Assembly: GCA_002205965.3 (NCBI GenBank)
Contig: NADL03000683.1
Location: 992,001 to 1,056,000, forward strand
Length of the DNA stretch: 64,000 nt
DNA from: Kappaphycus alvarezii
Lineage: Eukaryota > Rhodophyta > Florideophyceae > Gigartinales > Solieriaceae
Direction: 5' to 3'
This document shows, piece after piece, positions 1 through 12,821 of this stretch. The notes under the pieces are model-generated. The model was not told where the DNA came from and ran no database searches. It saw only the letters and a list, made by a program, of their open reading frames with translations. The stretch's first letter is position 1; every line of letters starts with the position of its first letter. The position numbers and the translations under genes were made by a program.

Positions 1-3000
1 TAATGCGCCATTTGATGAGCAGAATATACACGAGGCTTTGCAGGGTCTGTACATGTAACAATCCAATCCATTTGAGATTATGGAGTTAAATTTCAAATCA
101 TTTTCGAACAAAACTTCTAGAAATTTCCAGATGTTTCAAATGCTTCGATTCTATTCCTGTTCTCAAGGAACGCAAGAAGAGCTTGCACTCCGCGAGGGTT
201 GATACTAAAATCTCTATCTCAGTGATAAAAAGGACTCAAAGAAGTACGCCGTTCATATGACCGCAGCAAAACTCTGCAGACAGCTCAATAGCACGGGTGA
301 TGAAGATGTAGACGATGGGGAAGAACCCGATGACGTCTATTTTTTTGTCCACCCTAAGATGGTAATATGGTTCAGAAAGTTCCGAGACATCACATCTTAG
401 GCTCCCGCAACTGTACTCCAACGTCGTTTCAGATACACATCAAATATTTGTAATAGAATCTACCTGGGATAAATAAACATCGCAAAAGTTTGAGGTTGCA
501 TGCGTTGAATCGGCTCCACAGAGAACTGTGATTATAAATGCTCAGGCCAAATATTACTGTGCTATTATCAACACTGATCTCATGTGCGGAGTGAAGAGGA
601 GTAGAATGAAGTATATCTTAGGATAGTCCACTCACGGGGGAATTGATAGCATCTCCATTCGAATCCCTGTCTTCTATAACTTCTTCCGTTCATTTACCGC
701 GAAAATAGCCGAATTTGACGCACCAGTACTCCTCTACATTGACTTCCTCACTCAGACACGACTCATTTTGAATTTTTCAGGAGATGCAGTTGGATTGAGG
801 GCATATGAGTAGACACTCTTATCGGTGCGTTGCGAGTGAATTTGTACATATAATATTTTGTCATGGTGTTATTTACTTCCATAGAGATTCGAAAGGTCCA
901 TTAAAACTTCCACCACCCAAATCCAGGCAAACTTCATGTAATGACGCGAAGAGATGACCCAGAACATGTGCCCTCAGAGCTCACGGCAGACCTAGACAGC
1001 ATAAACGCAACCTTTGAAGTATTTAAAAAGGAATTGTATTCTTTCTAAATTTTCTAAATGTCCCCTCCGATTCGGTATTGCGTATTCAATAGGACTGTAT
1101 GTCCCTAGCCTAATGAAACCGGAGAATAACACATTTTTACACGTTGCAGGAAGGGATACCAAGCTCTAAGCTTCCTATTTTCTGAAGGAATAGTCTACAA
1201 AAAACATATGGAACGCATTAATGCAAATTTTGTTATCAGAATATGTAGGTTTCAAGAAAATATTGAGGTAGACCAAGGACGACAGTTCAACTTGTTGAAT
1301 AAGAAGAACCTTGTGCAAGTCGTCGGTTTAAAGTAACCGTCTTCCTGCTCCAAAATACATAACGCGCTCTGAATAGGAGGACTACATCACACTTTCCGCC
1401 GTCGGGTCTACTGCAATTTTATTACCGATAGCCCGCTCATCGAACGAGGCATCGCTTTGCTGCTCTCTGTCAAGGCTGTTTACGTTACTTACGGGCCTTC
1501 AGTACTATGAACCACGCTCTTGTTAGTTGGTGTCATTCCGCGCATTCCTCTCACACTAAAGGAACTGCCTGACCATATTAAGCGGCCGAGGGCACTAAGT
1601 GGGTCATGAAAGGAAATGAAGGAAATATATCATAATGCTCTTTTGAGTACTGAACTGCGTAGAAACGTACCTTCAGCCGCTTACATGACGTATGAAATTG
1701 GAGATGGGGTATTCATGTAAAGAGATAAGCAAGCGATCAAGTGCGTAGGGCCGGTAGTAGTTCGACATTTTTTCAGGAAAAATGATGACCTTGGATAGCG
1801 GCGATCGCATTGCGAGAGCTTCGATTGAAACACTAAAGCGATTCAAAGAGAATAAATAGGAATCAGAGACAGAGATACCAGAATCCCTATTCGGGGACCA
1901 CTAGGCCAATAATAAGTTAAGATCTGCAGTAGTGGACGACTACGAAGACCTGGTGGATGATTCCTTGGTGACGAAGGAACTGGAAGCTGCGCGTGATGAG
2001 GGCACGTAAAGCAAGCTCATTGGTATTTTCACCCAATTTTGTCGAGCCGAAAAGGACCTAAAACGCGTTCCGGATGCTCCAATTTTCCGATTTTCAACAT
2101 AGATTATATGGGTATTCATATTGCCGAGGTCTTGTCACCTAGTAATTACCGCTTGAAAAACAACAAATTTAAGATTGTAAGAATTTACCAGATTAAAGGC
2201 TTAAAAGATCGGAAATTTTGGAGATTTACCGCTAGGGCCAAAGTTCCAAAAGATGAAAAAACTACCGGCCGCCAATTTACACTTTCTTTTAATAATTTTG
2301 GAGTCAACGACGAAATGTGAAAAGGCTTTGTACATCGCCCGAGGGTACAAAAACAAAGAAAAACCTTACATGGTACATGATGTGTGCACCTCAAATTTTT
2401 AATCAATTCGGATGGTACTCTCCATCGCTGCTACAGAAGTATTCCGAATAATCTCCCACGACGTGAACCAAGCCTAAGTAGAGAGAAATGATAAGATGAG
2501 CCTACGAATTTTCATTTTACTCTAAAGAGAAGATCTTGATATCATTATGATTAATGATGCATACATACTGGAGTTTTTGCGCCCTTTATATACTAAGTGC
2601 AATGCGGGTGATCCCTGGGGCGTCACTATTCAATTTTACGTGAAGAAGTACATACGAATGTATTCTCCCATTGGTGACCTTTCCTCAAATTTGAAAATTT
2701 CTGATGTAAAGCTACAAGGACTGATTTTTTTATGAAGCATCAGGTGTATGAAAAATTCGATTTCTTTTACAAATTCATCAGAACAACGGGATCCAATGAT
2801 TTTTCGGTAACAATTGAGCGTCACACTACACGCATCCCACCAATATCGAATGATTGCACATTTGTTGAGCTCAAAAGCTATCGGTCTATTCTTTTCTGGT
2901 TAGAAAATACGTATATATAAATCTGCTGTTTTACGAACAAAGCGGCTCAAGTAAGTTATGGGAAGTTCCCGGGGTGTAAGATCTTCGAGTTCTGTAAGGC

Positions 3001-5985
3001 AGTCAAGATCTCCAATGACGTACCTTTATCGGGTTTGAAGTGCAATAGAATGGACAACTCGACCTCAAGGCTTAATTTGTACGCAGATGATCGTCTCTCT
3101 TCGAACGATGACCTTTTCTCTCGACTTGAACTCTTAACTCTCTCAACCGATCAATCTTGTGAGGCGCATGTCCTAGCCTGTTCAAGATGAATTCCAAGCG
3201 TGTAGTTTGTTCGATAAAGAGTGGTGAAATTTTCCCCTTTGCAGATGGTTTCGACAATTATTTTCTGCCTCGCAAGGATCTCGAGAAAAGTCTTTCGAGA
3301 AGTGCTCCTCTCTGCTGTTATATAGACTCGGAACATGTCTGAGATTCAGTTTCGAAAAGACAGCTGACTACTGAGAAGCGATTAATGACAAGTTTCATGG
3401 CCGTCCAGGAATCGTACAAGAGCATGGGCATGAAAAACGTTGGACTAGCTAGTACTGCGAAGGACCTCGCTGATGTGTTCTTTAAACTGCGGAATAATTG
3501 TTCTCTAATAAATTCCCTGCAAACAAGCATGTATAAATTTTTTGTTCAGCAGTGTTTATTGCATGCGATTCCAGCTCAAAACAATTAAAACGCGGGAGTA
3601 TGAAGATAACCGGTGTTCAAAGAACGATTACAATAATATGAGTCCAAACGCAATCACACTAGAACTTGTTCATGAAGGCTACAGTTTATTAAACTTTTTG
3701 TAGAATGACACTATTATCTTTAGAGTATACCTAAGAGCACCCATAGGTACTTTAATGTGCAAAAATTCTGAGTTTACACCTCGACTGCTCATTTGGACTC
3801 ACAAGAAATTCATCAAGATCGAAAATTTTAACCCAAAGTGGCGAATCCCAGTGACCGTCGTCAACAGTGCGGGAACCTTGTCAAATTTTTGCCACACCTT
3901 TCACATCAGTAGCTCAAATTAAGCGACTAAGATATTCTCTTTGGATATCTTAGTCGCTTAATTTGACGGAACAGTGGTCAGCATCAAAGTTGACACACCT
4001 ACCGGAAGACGCTAGACTTCGATCACGATATACTTATCCATTCAGGACAGGACACAGCGTTTCAGCTTGAAACTTGTCAACCTGAAGCCAGGAGAATCAT
4101 CTGAAGGCAACCTCCAATGAAATAGAGATATCTGTTACCGTGGTAGAGCCAAGGAATCGTAAACTTACTGACGAAAACCCTCAAGAAGCCGATGGGATGG
4201 CCAGAGTAGGAATTTTGTTCACAAAAATTGCATAGAAGAACTAACACCAGTCAGGAGGGGGTACTAGTATCAACAGAACATCGGCAGTGGGAGATATTTG
4301 GTTCAGCAGGGTACACGCACGTTCAAGTTCATATCTAGTGAGATAATACCCGTATGTATTTTCCGTTGCATGTTTCTCCTAGACTCCTCTTCACAATTAC
4401 CGAACTTGCAACCGGAAACTATCTAATGATGGGCACATGTGTGTAATGGTTTGTGAAATTATAAACTTTTTCTTGAAGTTCCAATATTTTTATGCTGACC
4501 AGAGTTCAAGAGCAGAGGGCTACTCTTTAGTGCACACTATACATGTAAATACATCCAGTCGGAAATATTCGGAAAAAAGAGATCGAGGAAAATTTTCAAA
4601 ACACTCGTCTAATTTATTAAATTCAGTCGCTACACGGAAACTGAAAGCACTGAAAGAATATTATCTCTTTTCATTGGACTCGTTGACATCATATGGCGTC
4701 ATAGGAGGTCAGTTGATTCTCCATGAGAGAGAATCTGGGTGGATGAAACGATGTCACTTTGGCACTGCATAGGGGGACTGGATGTCAAAAAGACACCTGA
4801 ATTATGCTTCCATGGACCGTAAGCCTTAAAACGGATGTTAAATCAAAACTTCAGGCTGCGGTACCAGTGGAATTGTATTGAGTTTGGATACTTTTTTGTT
4901 ACAATTAGATGGCAGCAATATTCATTACGAGTGAAATTTCAGTCGCGGGATTTCTATTTTTCCTCGGCTTATAGATACTTGTTCTCATTCAAATAGACTC
5001 GTTTGAGAATGTTCTTCATTTGCGTCTTTGTCTACATCAAATGGACATTTCGAGTATGGATTCCGGTTTATAGGTGTCGTCAAGAATGAAACAAGACTGT
5101 TTCCTGTGTTTTTTTTTGTTACGGATGGAAATTTTGAGTCGCGGAGATCATTCACTTATGGTAAGTCCAAGGACGTAAAATAATTCACATATAATGGCTA
5201 TATCATGGATAGATAGAGAAATAATATATATTCTCAGTACCTCCGATACAACACTTCCGTCGGTGCCTATCATAGGATCTCCTTGGAGATCTTGTGGAAA
5301 TGAAACAGTGTTTTTGTCCATGTAAATTACAGTCATAGCGGTTTTGAGCACCCGAATTATGAAACTTGCTACCAGGTTTCTAGCCATAACAGATGCAGAC
5401 AGATCTATGTTTTCGTTGAGAAGAGTTTTAACTCAACGATTGGTCTTCACGTTTTCATACGTATTTGTTTTCAATTTTAAGCGTTGACTCATAGCTGATA
5501 CATAAAGGATTGACAGGTCCGAGAAATTGCATATCTCAAAAATGTTCTATTCAAAAATTATAGAGCAACGCGTCGACAATTCATTCGATGCTATTGGTCA
5601 TCGAAAAGTCAGACATTGACGTTTCAGAGGACTCTTTACCTTCATTGGCATACAGCACTGGAATAAATTTGGTGCCTGCAGTGAAAAGGCGAAAATGAAC
5701 CAGTGGAGGTCCGACTAAGGCTTCGTTTCAAAGCAGATGAAGTCTAAATTTCTCTGCTGTAACTGTCTCAAGCTGAAAAATGAGGTTGGGAGCATATTTC
5801 TCTCATTCAGCATACCAGTGCATAATTTTAATTAAAAACTCTAGGAATTTTTGAAAAATAATTTGTAATGCTATGAGTAAATTTGCCTGTCCTTTTGACA
5901 CTGGGATTGGGATCTGCAGTGAGTTTGACTTCCTTTTTTAGGCAATTATATGGAATTCTTGCAATTTTTTACAGTAATTTGGTAT
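1..5985. other. AT-rich decayed region, no gene recognised
   Basis: Stops are dense in all six frames and no open frame exceeds about 110 codons. The longest (4437-4772 plus, 2039-2320 plus) show no motif I recognise. Base composition is clearly more AT-rich than the gene block after 50 kb, which suggests old, mutated transposon DNA. I see no tRNA, rRNA or other RNA gene. The only clear structure is the perfect hairpin at 3914-3966. Confidence 0.6.
3914..3966. repeat. Perfect inverted repeat, 22-bp arms, 9-nt loop
   Basis: The arm at 3914-3935 (starting TCAAATTAAGCGACTA) is the exact reverse complement of 3945-3966. The loop is TCTCTTTGG. Nothing around it reads as a gene, so a terminator role is unlikely. 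It resembles the three palindromes at 46.7-46.9 kb in arm length and short spacer, which suggests a common mutational origin such as template switching during replication. Confidence 0.85.
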
Positions 5986-5989
5986 GCCT

Positions 5990-6731
5990 TTACGCAATTA
6001 TCACGTTTAAAAGGTTAAGTGCGGGACCAACTATTTCGCTGTCGAAGCTAACGGGTGGGAGATTGGGTTCTTTAATATTTGAAAGATGCGAGTGGCTGTT
6101 TCTCAGGGTATTCCGTAAGGTAGCTAACTGCTGAGAAATTACATGGCGATGACGCGGATAATAAAGGAGACCGCTCTTTCCTCTGAATGGAGTTCTAACG
6201 ACTCTCAGCTGCCATTGTTTCTTTCTTAGAACATCTTTTGGGTGCTCTGTTCCGCCGACGGTAAAAAGCGCCCCGTGAATAACCAGAACGGCAAAAGGCT
6301 TGTTTGTGAATGTTGCGCGGGAAACTATACCGTAGTATACTTTCAAGCAGCAGACTAGTGTGCTGTCGCCCGGCCTGATTGATTCCGTAAGGCATTTTCA
6401 GCAGCTTCGATGTGGTATTCGTTTTAGTGTCCCATTAGCGTGGTGGTATCACAAAGAGCTCTCTTATTAATGTTCCGCTCTGTAGGCATGCACTCTTAAT
6501 GTCCGTGCTACCAATTTTGAGTTTTAATACAGACGCCACTAATAACGTAATATTGATCTCCGAAAGATGCGCGTTTGATGAGTCTTTTAGTATGTGGCCA
6601 CGCTCTCTTTCCTTATTTCGATGTGGAAAGAGCCTTTTCTTTAGCATCTCGGTACCTATTTCCTCCCATTTCACCTTTTATACTACTTGCGAGGTTATTA
6701 CGTTCTATTCTTTAGCCACATTCGAATAATA
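5990..6731 (-). pseudogene. Decayed copia-like reverse transcriptase
   Basis: Read on the minus strand, 6674-6435 encodes a stretch ending KIGSTDIKSACLQSGTLIR followed by ELFVIPPR. This matches motif A of copia-type reverse transcriptases (D-x-K-x-A-F-L-Q followed by a PP motif). Just upstream, ILKDSSN and INITLLVASVL match the conserved segment before motif A. Further along, YGINQAGRQ (6395-6195) fits the YGL-x-x-A-G-R-x motif, and 6346-5990 contains FTVGGTEHPKDVLRK, which fits the region after the catalytic YVDD block; that block itself is degraded. Frames change several times, so it is an old relic. It is not closely related to the two copia copies at 36-46 kb. No LTRs were found. Confidence 0.6.
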
Positions 6732-6739
6732 CACTTCTT

Positions 6740-8230
6740 CATACGCATCTTTCCAAGCTTCCTCCATTTTTTTGACAGCGCTCTCTCCACAAGCTATTGA
6801 GGTGCGCATTCAAGTTTCTTTCTATTTAATTGTTCGCTTCCAATTATTTCATACAGCTTCCCGGGCTTCACTTGCTCTTCCGTAGTCACTACTGTCCCAA
6901 GAGTGGCTTCTGTATTGCTTTTGATATCATCTACATCCCGCTCCCGGTCATCACCTCAGTCAGCGTACATAAGGGACTCAAATATCATGATTATTATTGT
7001 ATTCATCAGTAGCGGGCTCTCCTCACTACCCTGCATACAGTGCATCTTCCCAAATTCCTGTTTGAAGTTCTCCCGCAAAATCATCTTTCGAAATAAGTCT
7101 TATGAGCTCATAAGAAACTGATTTCAGTGGCCCTTTATCGTACCTCCTGCATTTAACTAGTACTGGAGTGGTCTCTACTAACTTTGCCTTTAGCCACCAT
7201 TGATTTTATTTTTTGAAAGTTATCGTAATATATCCAAATACGATCTCCATTATTATGTTTGTTCGGGGCAACCAGGTGGTGTTTTCTAGGCCTCATGATC
7301 AGCTGTAATGTTCGCTTTGCGTTTTTTTACATGTCCATCCAGAAGCTCTTTGCTCTAGCAATACTGGATCTTTCGCCGAGAAAGGACGACGATTAGCCCC
7401 TCGCAAGCTGCTGTAGTCAGTATGGATTTGTCATAAAACATGTTTCAAAGAAATGAGGCACGCAAAATAAGAGTTTTGGGCGATTTTTTTGTGACTTCTT
7501 CTGATATGGGCTCGAGTATCCACTTTAGGTGCCCATTGTTCCATTTCATACAGTATTTTTTTGACAAGTACCGAGGCGGCCTTGCATTAAGCGAAACTCC
7601 ATGTGACTAAAATCTTGAGAGCACTGTTATGGGACGTTGAAGCCCTTGAAGCACTTTGGGTGCAGGTCGAGAGGTAAGTAAGCCGCGGTAAATGGCTCTA
7701 GAACCTGTGGCAATGCGCACGCGATAGGGACGCCTGAAATGAGCTAGGATAGAATGATAGAAGTGGTAGCTCTGGCACAGAGCAAAGAGCAATGTGATCT
7801 TTGCGGTAGTGGCCGGTAGCAGTTTCTCGTTCGGGCTTGCGACACGCCGTCACTAGTGTATATAGGTGCATTGTACTCATATGAGGACCATTTTAAAGAG
7901 CATTTTTTTAAACACATAACTTTTCTAGCCGCTTATTCCAGTCCAACGTGTTCAATAATGCATGGTGATGCTCGAAAAAACAAAATTTTAGAGAGTTGCA
8001 ACTCTGGTCAGCGCAGGGACAACTTTACCTTGGGCAGCAACCCTCGATTTTTCCTTATTCTCCGCAAAAATGGATCCACAAGCCGTTCCTGGAAATCCAA
8101 TTCATTGACGCGCTTCCCTTTCTACGTCAGCGGCAGAATATAAGCGCTTTTATGGCTCCGCTTGTAAAACGAAATTGGTCAGTGGAACTGTCATTTAAGT
8201 CCATATTGACATGTAAATGGGCGAAAGAGG
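6740..8230. other. No gene recognised
   Basis: Only short, stop-interrupted frames occur here. The plus-strand frame 7996-8340 may be the degraded N-terminal part of the PiggyBac transposase that follows, but it contains no diagnostic motif. 6740-7120 may be more of the decayed retroelement on the minus strand. Confidence 0.45.
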
Positions 8231-8236
8231 AATTCA

Positions 8237-10180
8237 GTGGAAGCAAGCTGGAAGATACGCGACCGTGTCATGACCTCTACGCTGAAGATTTTCAACATCA
8301 AAGCGGGACTACCTCTAACAGACGCTTTGGCGGAGATTGAACCGCCTCAGTTGCCGAATGAACTCGATAATCAAGATTTGGATGCTTCACCATCGTCCCC
8401 GACCGCTTCAGTTATGAATTTAGATGATTCAACGGTTCATCAATCATATGCAACTATAAATGCTCACGAGCGATTATGGACCAGTCAGGACGTATTTACA
8501 CCTATTAATGAAATTGTTTCGGAAAATAGCTGCAAGATAATGGGCTACTTGTTGTAAAACTCTTACTTATGGTCATGCTCCTCCATATTTATAGCCATTT
8601 GAATGCTTTATGAGCACGTTTCCGCTCCGTCACCTCAATATCATATGTGACCTTACAAACGAGCGATTGGAAGCTCTTTGGAATTCAGCCCATTTCGTCA
8701 GGCCAGATATTGAAGTTCTTTGGATTTCTCATTCTGATGACAAGGTATATATTTTCAAGCCGCTGTGACCTCTGGAATGAGAATGGATAGAAGTCTGTCC
8801 TGGGACCAAGCTTTGGAAAGATCATTTTACGCAGGAGATTTGAGCTGATTCTCGGAAGTAGTTGCTTCATTCACTCCTCTGAAAGGGAAGAAAGGCCTTT
8901 GGATGACACAAGATAGTCTCTGTTGAGTGGTTTTTTGAAGGTTACCAAAGACCGCCAAAGTCAATATGATACGCCATCTTCTCATATCTGCGTAGACGAA
9001 AGTATCAGAAGCTGGTACAGTCTTGGCGGGGACTGCATCAAGAAAGGACTTCCGCATTTTTTTGTCTATGACGGAAGGCCCGAAAATGGCTGCTAATTGA
9101 AGCCTTCGGCGTGTGGTCAGTCTTGAATAATGTTGAAGATGGAGCTTATCGTGGGAAAAACGGGTGGCCATCGGCGTGACTTCACGAAGAATTCCGTCAC
9201 ACTACCGCTCTTACGTTTCACCTTGTTCAACCGTGGATAAAGACAAATCGCGTCGTATGCGGGGACTCATATTTGCATCGGTGTCAACCGCAGAAGCCTT
9301 GGTGAGATATGGAACGAGATTTATTGGTGCGGTCAAAAATGCAGTCAGGGAATTTAGAATGCAATATCTATCTTCACTGGAGCTCACGCAGCGTAGAGAT
9401 CATATCTCGATGATCTCTAAGAATTCGAACATCAAAAAAGTTTTAATGGCTGTTTTGTGGACGGAAAGAGAACAAATATATTTCATAAGCAGTTGCTATA
9501 CAAAAAATCAAGGGACTATAATTTGCAGGGAAAGATGGAAAACTGTGGAGGGTGAAACGAAGAAAGTAGAATTCGAGATTTCTGTTCCAGGTGTTGTGGA
9601 GAGGTACTATGATAAGTGTTCTAAAATTGATCCTCACAGCACATGCACGCAATATAAGCTTGAAATTGAGAAGAAATTGGAAGAGAAAGATTGGTCGCTC
9701 AGGTTCAATTCCTCTCTCTTTTCAATTATAATAGTTGATTCATGGCTACTTTACAAGCATTCTTTCGGACCAAGACTCTCGCTTTCACAATCTAATTATT
9801 ATTAGATTCTTGCCAAGGAACTCACCGAAAACAAGTTTAATTATATATCTCGTCGCCCATCTAGTTGCGTAGGAGATTAGGAGGATGACACGTTATTTGA
9901 TCCATTTGCAGGTGTTTGAACCAATCTGGCAGTGAAAAACAAGAGGAGGAAGTTAGGTAATGGAGAGCACACTGACGTATCTTACCAGGGTCGCTATCAG
10001 GTCTGTAAGGTGAGCAAGTCGAAATTTCTTTGTTCTACTTGCCGTGACAATGCGCTTGATGATACTTTTATCTGTCACGCGAGCACAAAAAGTTGTTTCT
10101 ATATGGGTCATTTGTGCGCGAAGCACCATATGGACCTTAACAAAGATTCAAAGGTGAAGCTAATTAGTGTTACTTTCTGA
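8237..10180 (+). pseudogene. PiggyBac-family transposase, broken
   Basis: Conserved PiggyBac blocks follow one another on the plus strand but in changing frames. Near 8610 is a block reading MSTFPLRHLNIICDLTNE. Near 8700 is ILKFFGFLILMTRYIFSSR. Around 8985-9075 is ICVDESISSWYSLGG then PHFFVYDGRPENGC, which holds the first catalytic Asp. Near 9225 is VVCGDSYL with the second Asp. The longest open part (9164-9805) gives RYGTRFIGAVK, LMAVLWTERE, YYDKCSKIDPHSTC (third Asp) and IIIVDSWLLYK. A separate frame at 9932-10180 encodes the C-terminal cysteine-rich domain (FLCSTCRDN, FICHASTKSCF and C/H pairs). PiggyBac enzymes cut and paste DNA at TTAA sites. At least four frame changes and internal stops show that this copy is dead. 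I did not identify its terminal repeats. Confidence 0.8.
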
Positions 10181-10449
10181 AGTAAAAGTAAAAAATGTTA
10201 TGAGCTCCTTTTCTATTGCTCCCTACTAGTTTTACGTAAGCTATATAATCTGCGAAGTAATCTGCTGTCTATGGCATACTGAATTATCCCTTTATGATAT
10301 GTCACCGTATTCTATGCCATGTTCAACAGGGTTCCTAATGTCGCATTGAGACAGCAGCTTTTTCACAACCAATCGAGTTCCTAACGGAGTTTTCGAGCCT
10401 CTGATAGAGACCCAGCGATAACTGACCCCGCAACCTCTGGGTCAGCAAC

Positions 10450-11106
10450 CTACGAATCGCACCATAGGCCACCGTCCCAGTGACGGATAGGAGAAGTTGC
10501 TATGGAGTATTTCAAGTTGGATGCGATTGCATCTTATCGAGAACGCATTCAGGACCCGCGGCGCGTTGCTCGCGCCGCGGGTCTGGACTGCCATTACAAG
10601 ATTCCACTTCTTGTCGCGGGAACGAATATCCGTCCTACGGACATTCTTATTCAACCCCCTCCCTTGCCCACTGGCCAACAAGTCCGCCCATAGCCTATGA
10701 CCTTCCCTTGTCTCGCCTTCCAAACAAAGAGTGCGCACAAGGGCCAAGCAAATGGCCGGCGACGCCGCCGATATCACCCACCGAGACAAAGTCAAAGACT
10801 TGGAGCGGAAAATGGTACAATTCATCCCGCCCCCTTCGCAAAACACCCTCCAGGAACCAAACTTCAAATTTCAGCCCCTGCCTTTCGATTCGATACGCAC
10901 CTTTCAGTGCCCCATCCTCCGCCTCCATTCTTTTCCTAGAAGACTTCATCCCGCGCATCGCAGAGAAGTCTAACACAACCACAGGAGTAATTCGCAGACT
11001 TTTTTATCAGCTCATAAGTTGCACACTGTGTTCTTCTGTTGCAATGGCGATTCTATCGCGATCTCCACTGCACTTGCCTAACGTGGAACATCTGGTCAGT
11101 TCTTAG
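10450..11106 (+). pseudogene. R2-like non-LTR retrotransposon, C-terminal endonuclease fragment
   Basis: The plus strand reads RVARAAGLDCHYKIPL, then TNIRPTDILIQPPP (10625-10665), then IAYDL (around 10692). This fits the R/K-P-D ... D core of the restriction-like endonuclease (RLE) found downstream of reverse transcriptase in R2/R4/CRE-type elements. It continues as KFQPLPFDS (10731-10973 frame) and TTTGVIRRLFYQLISCTLCS (10480-11106 frame). Matching phrases occur in the same order in the copy at 26.99-28.9 kb (RPADILV, AYDVTV, KFVPLAFDS, GGVKTRLYQQLSYAIWS). The reverse transcriptase part is absent and the frame changes at least twice, so this is a 5'-truncated dead fragment. Confidence 0.7.
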
Positions 11107-11285
11107 CCGTATAGTCAGACCTGCGGTGTACACGATTTATACTCAGTGAAGTAAAGTTTCTTCAGAAGGGTAGAAACTGCGCGAGACATGTCTACTGTAA
11201 TTACTACTTTACAGAGTAACCTTTTTACTACAAAATACTGGGCCTAAAACATTTTTGACTACTACAGTACGGTACTGCAAAAAAA

Positions 11286-11305
11286 TTGTCCTCATATGAG
11301 GACAA
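11286..11305. repeat. 20-bp perfect palindrome
   Basis: TTGTCCTCATATGAGGACAA equals its own reverse complement. A further half-site, TATGAGGACAAT, lies about 15 bases downstream. It sits just outside the left end of the Harbinger element. No function can be assigned from the sequence. Confidence 0.6.
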
Positions 11306-11390
11306 AGTGTGCCTCATACATTTATGAGGACAATAATATGACGGATAGACACTAGGGGAGCCATTGCCGCCGCAAAGAATCCGCGTTCTG

Positions 11391-11415
11391 AGAGCATCCG
11401 CACCCGCGTTCCAAA
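11391..11415 (+). repeat. Left terminal inverted repeat of Harbinger element
   Basis: 25 bp identical to the reverse complement of 14997-15021. Confidence 0.85.
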
Positions 11416-11740
11416 AACCGCTTGCAACGGCCCATTTGGAATTGAACCTCAAAAAAACTCACGCACCCGTAAATTTTCAAAAAGTTTCCAACTAAAAATA
11501 GTTGGATTTATAACATGATTTAAAAATTGATGTCCAAAGAATGGCCCATTGAACATCGAGATGCAAATGGCAAACTTAGAAGTAACCGGCCCTCAGTCGT
11601 GCTATTCATTTCCCGCCAAAATATTTGAGGGAAATGCTGGACGTACTTCACTGCACAGATAATTCTTTTGAACCGCACGTTTATTCTCTTGAATCACACC
11701 TTGGCCTTCGACTTCTCTTCTTCCGAAAACAACGCTGAAA

Positions 11741-12477
11741 ATGGGCCCAGGGAAAGGATGGTCGTCAGAGGAAACTGTCGCAGCATGCAAAGCATATGTA
11801 TCGATTTCCGAAGATCCGCGCTCAGGCAGCGGAAAGAAGAAAGAGCTCTCCCATAGGCAAGTTCGGGAGCTATATACGGAGTTTATGGTGGACTTCAAAA
11901 AGAGGAATGCTCAAATGAACTATGGGGAGAGGCCGAAAGATGCCATAGTTCGACGCCATCGCAAAGCGCGTTGCGAATGCATCAAGTTTGAAGGAATGAT
12001 ATACTCAATACGGGAAGTCCCGCCGAAGAAGACTTTATCTGGGCTGCGATGGCTGTGTACAATGGGTAGTCTTTAATATCTAATATGTACACTTTCCTAC
12101 GAGATGTGAGTGCACCTATTGGACCGATTTTCACTTTCGATTTCTTTCGATCTACTGAGGCCTTGTCGTTGTTGACAGCGTTCAAAACCCCTGCGGCCAC
12201 CACTAATTCTATAAATAATAGCTCGTCCGTGGGACCGGTTAATTCAGGCAATACGTATGGTTACGGGAAGTTTGTTGGTGTTAATGAAGATAATTGCGCT
12301 CTGGAAAGGACAATTGCTGAGAGCAGCAACATTATCAGTGGTTCAACTCCCAAAAAGGAACTTTCTGTTGGGAAGAAGAGAGCGCTGGAGATATATTATC
12401 AGGTTTCCGCTCTTCGAAAAGGGGCGGATGGAATTGAAAAACTTGCTGCGGCCTCCGAAAAACGAGTGAAGCTGTAA
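11741..12477 (+). pseudogene. Harbinger Myb/SANT-like accessory protein, frameshifted
   Basis: The first frame (11741-12076) opens with ATG and reads GKGWSSEETVAACKAYVSIS, a Trp-anchored SANT/Myb-like start of the kind found in the second protein of Harbinger elements and in NAM-associated proteins. It continues with RRHRKARCECIKFEGMI. The second frame (12085-12477) holds a charged segment ending KRALEIYYQVSALRKGADG, typical of the C-terminal part of these proteins. Joining them needs one missing base (frame moves by -1) near 12060-12090. In Harbinger elements this protein helps the transposase reach the nucleus and bind the element ends. Similarity to the family is by motif and position only. 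Confidence 0.6.
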
Positions 12478-12821
12478 CAGAGGATATTGCAGATTGAAGA
12501 TCAAAATGCCATGATTAATTTGTTCTCCATGCAAGGTACCGACGTCTAAATTAAAGTAAAGTTCATTAACCTAGCCCAGAAACAAGCGCTGCAGTCCATT
12601 GAAGACAAGCTTGAAACCAGGGAACACGAGAAGGAAAAGAACAATCAAGGGAGTTTGTTGTTGCAAGTTATACTGCGTCGCCTCCAAGAGAACAAAATAA
12701 ATTCTCTTCGGAACCTGTCTGCTCATACTTTGTAAGCTTCCTCAACTAGAAATAAGAAAGAGGTAAAAGAAAGCAACCAAACTTGGCTCTCCTGCGTTGC
12801 AGGAAGTGTAGTTCATGTAGG

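Noticed and set aside
10442..10867. 141-codon minus-strand frame
   Set aside because: Overlaps the non-LTR endonuclease fragment, whose plus-strand reading matches other copies.
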